Shown piece after piece: positions 63,240 through 64,000 of a stretch of 64,000 bases of DNA. Both the position numbers and the translations under genes were made by a program. The notes under the pieces are model-generated. The model was not told where the DNA came from. It was given only the letters and a program-made list of their open reading frames with translations, and searched no databases. Numbering within the stretch: position 1 is the first letter of the stretch; each line of letters starts with the position of its first letter. The DNA is taken from assembly GCF_016808095.1 (NCBI RefSeq), contig NC_068972.1, forward strand, positions 8,612,001 to 8,676,000, written 5' to 3'. Source of the stretch: Vigna angularis. Its lineage: Eukaryota; Streptophyta; Magnoliopsida; Fabales; Fabaceae.

Positions 63240-63433
63240 CTTCCTCACACCGCAATTTTCCTATTATTCCTTATCCCTTGACCACAAAGTTTCTTTTACA
63301 AAACTTTTTATTTTCACTTTAGTCCCTAAAGAACTCAAATTTCTCTGAATAGTCTTTCTATAAATAGTCATTTTTTTCCTTTCTCCCAATTTTAGTTTTT
63401 CATTCGCAAAAGCACGAAGAGTGCGTCGTCCTC
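63240..63433. promoter_or_regulatory. Shared divergent promoter of GatC and GET4
   Basis: Only 194 bp separate the two start codons, so both 5'UTRs and promoters must lie here. The stretch has T-rich and CT-rich runs, and no clear TATA box on either strand, in line with housekeeping genes. Confidence 0.7.
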
Positions 63434-64000
63434 ATGTCGCGACAGAGATCCAGAAGAGTCGAACTACCTCCCGCTCAAGAGGTAAAAAAAATCTGCAATC
63501 CTTCGATTATGCTTCTGCCTTTTCAAGATTCCTCTAAACGAATTATTTTTTGTTTCTTTTTTCATAATAAATAAACTGTATGTTTTTTTTTTCCTGGACG
63601 ATGAACCGTTGCATTGGCTGAAAATTAACGGTTATACTTTCTATTCTATTTGATTTGTTTTTTATTTTTGAGGTTTCTTTCTGAGGTTTCTTCTTTCTAT
63701 GCTTCATTACATTTTTTTTGTCAAATATCAAGTTTCTTGCGTTTGGGACGTGCAGAATATTGAAAAATTGGAGAAGGTTGTAAACGAGGGAAATTATTAT
63801 GGAGCTCAGCAAATGTACAAATCCATTAGTGCCAGGTTCATACATTGTCTTCGTGTTACTTATTCTTCAAGAGAAATGTACACCGTCTATTTTATATTCT
63901 TAATTCGATCTTCATCGTGAACTGCTACTTTAAATCGCAAGTAATTAATTTTTGCGTAGCTATTTCTTTCGTCTACTACTGCATTTTTTACGAATCTAGT
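63434..64000 (+). CDS. GET4: GET4 homologue, 5' part only
   Basis: Exon 1 (63434-63481) encodes [16 protein letters not shown]. Exon 2 (63756-63835) continues in frame with [20 protein letters not shown] and YKSISA, ending in the first two bases of an Arg codon before the donor GTTCAT. The rest of the window is intron and the gene continues beyond it. The N-terminus matches plant Golgi-to-ER traffic protein 4 (DUF410 family), whose first alpha-helical repeat has this EGNYYGA pattern. GET4 is cytosolic and, with GET5-like partners, hands tail-anchored membrane proteins to GET3 for insertion into the ER. Only about 43 of an expected 320 or so residues are visible, but the match is distinctive. 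Confidence 0.85.

Overview
The window is AT-rich plant nuclear DNA. Genes have short exons separated by GT-AG introns, microsatellites are frequent, and plant transposon types are dense. Two tandem genes closely resemble the legume isoliquiritigenin 2'-O-methyltransferase family. Together with the style of the repeats, this points to a legume, probably a phaseoloid such as Phaseolus or Vigna. The species is an inference.

Layout: 1-7871 is an almost complete Ty3/Gypsy LTR retrotransposon. Its two LTRs are nearly identical, but its single gag-pol frame is broken by two nonsense codons. Its 3' LTR probably starts inside the end of the coding region, as in CRM-type chromoviruses. 8091-8700 is a terminal-inverted-repeat element. 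9.1-17.4 kb is a tandem duplication carrying two intact four-exon O-methyltransferase genes (370 and 364 aa) whose promoters and 3' flanks differ by large indels. 19.57-22.29 kb is a four-exon RRM protein gene that looks like plant RBM7. 22.3-44.2 kb is gene-poor. It holds two nested solo LTRs, each with a perfect 5-bp target duplication, a CACTA-type element with a TAA duplication, a short foldback MITE with a 9-bp duplication, and older debris. 45.26-48.76 kb is a complete cytosolic alkaline/neutral invertase gene (555 aa) with a 5'UTR intron. 50.9-51.55 kb is an old solo LTR related to the element at 1-7871. 52.73-54.11 kb is a 1.38-kb hairpin-like Mutator-type element with a 9-bp duplication. 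56.32-56.79 kb is a secreted glycine-rich protein gene. 61.05-63.24 kb (minus strand) is a five-exon GatC gene, and 63.43 kb to the window end (plus strand) is the start of GET4. The last two are divergent and share a promoter of about 190 bp.

The genes do not form one pathway. The O-methyltransferase pair belongs to phenolic/flavonoid specialised metabolism, the invertase to cytosolic sucrose breakdown, GatC to organellar glutaminyl-tRNA formation, GET4 to tail-anchored protein targeting, and the RRM protein to nuclear RNA metabolism. The most unusual signals are in the repeats. The inner solo LTR carries five hairpin-forming repeats of about 97 bp in which two stem variants keep their pairing. 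The retrotransposon LTR appears to extend into the coding region. The 52.7-54.1 kb element could fold into one long hairpin. All exon boundaries, identities and counts were read by eye.
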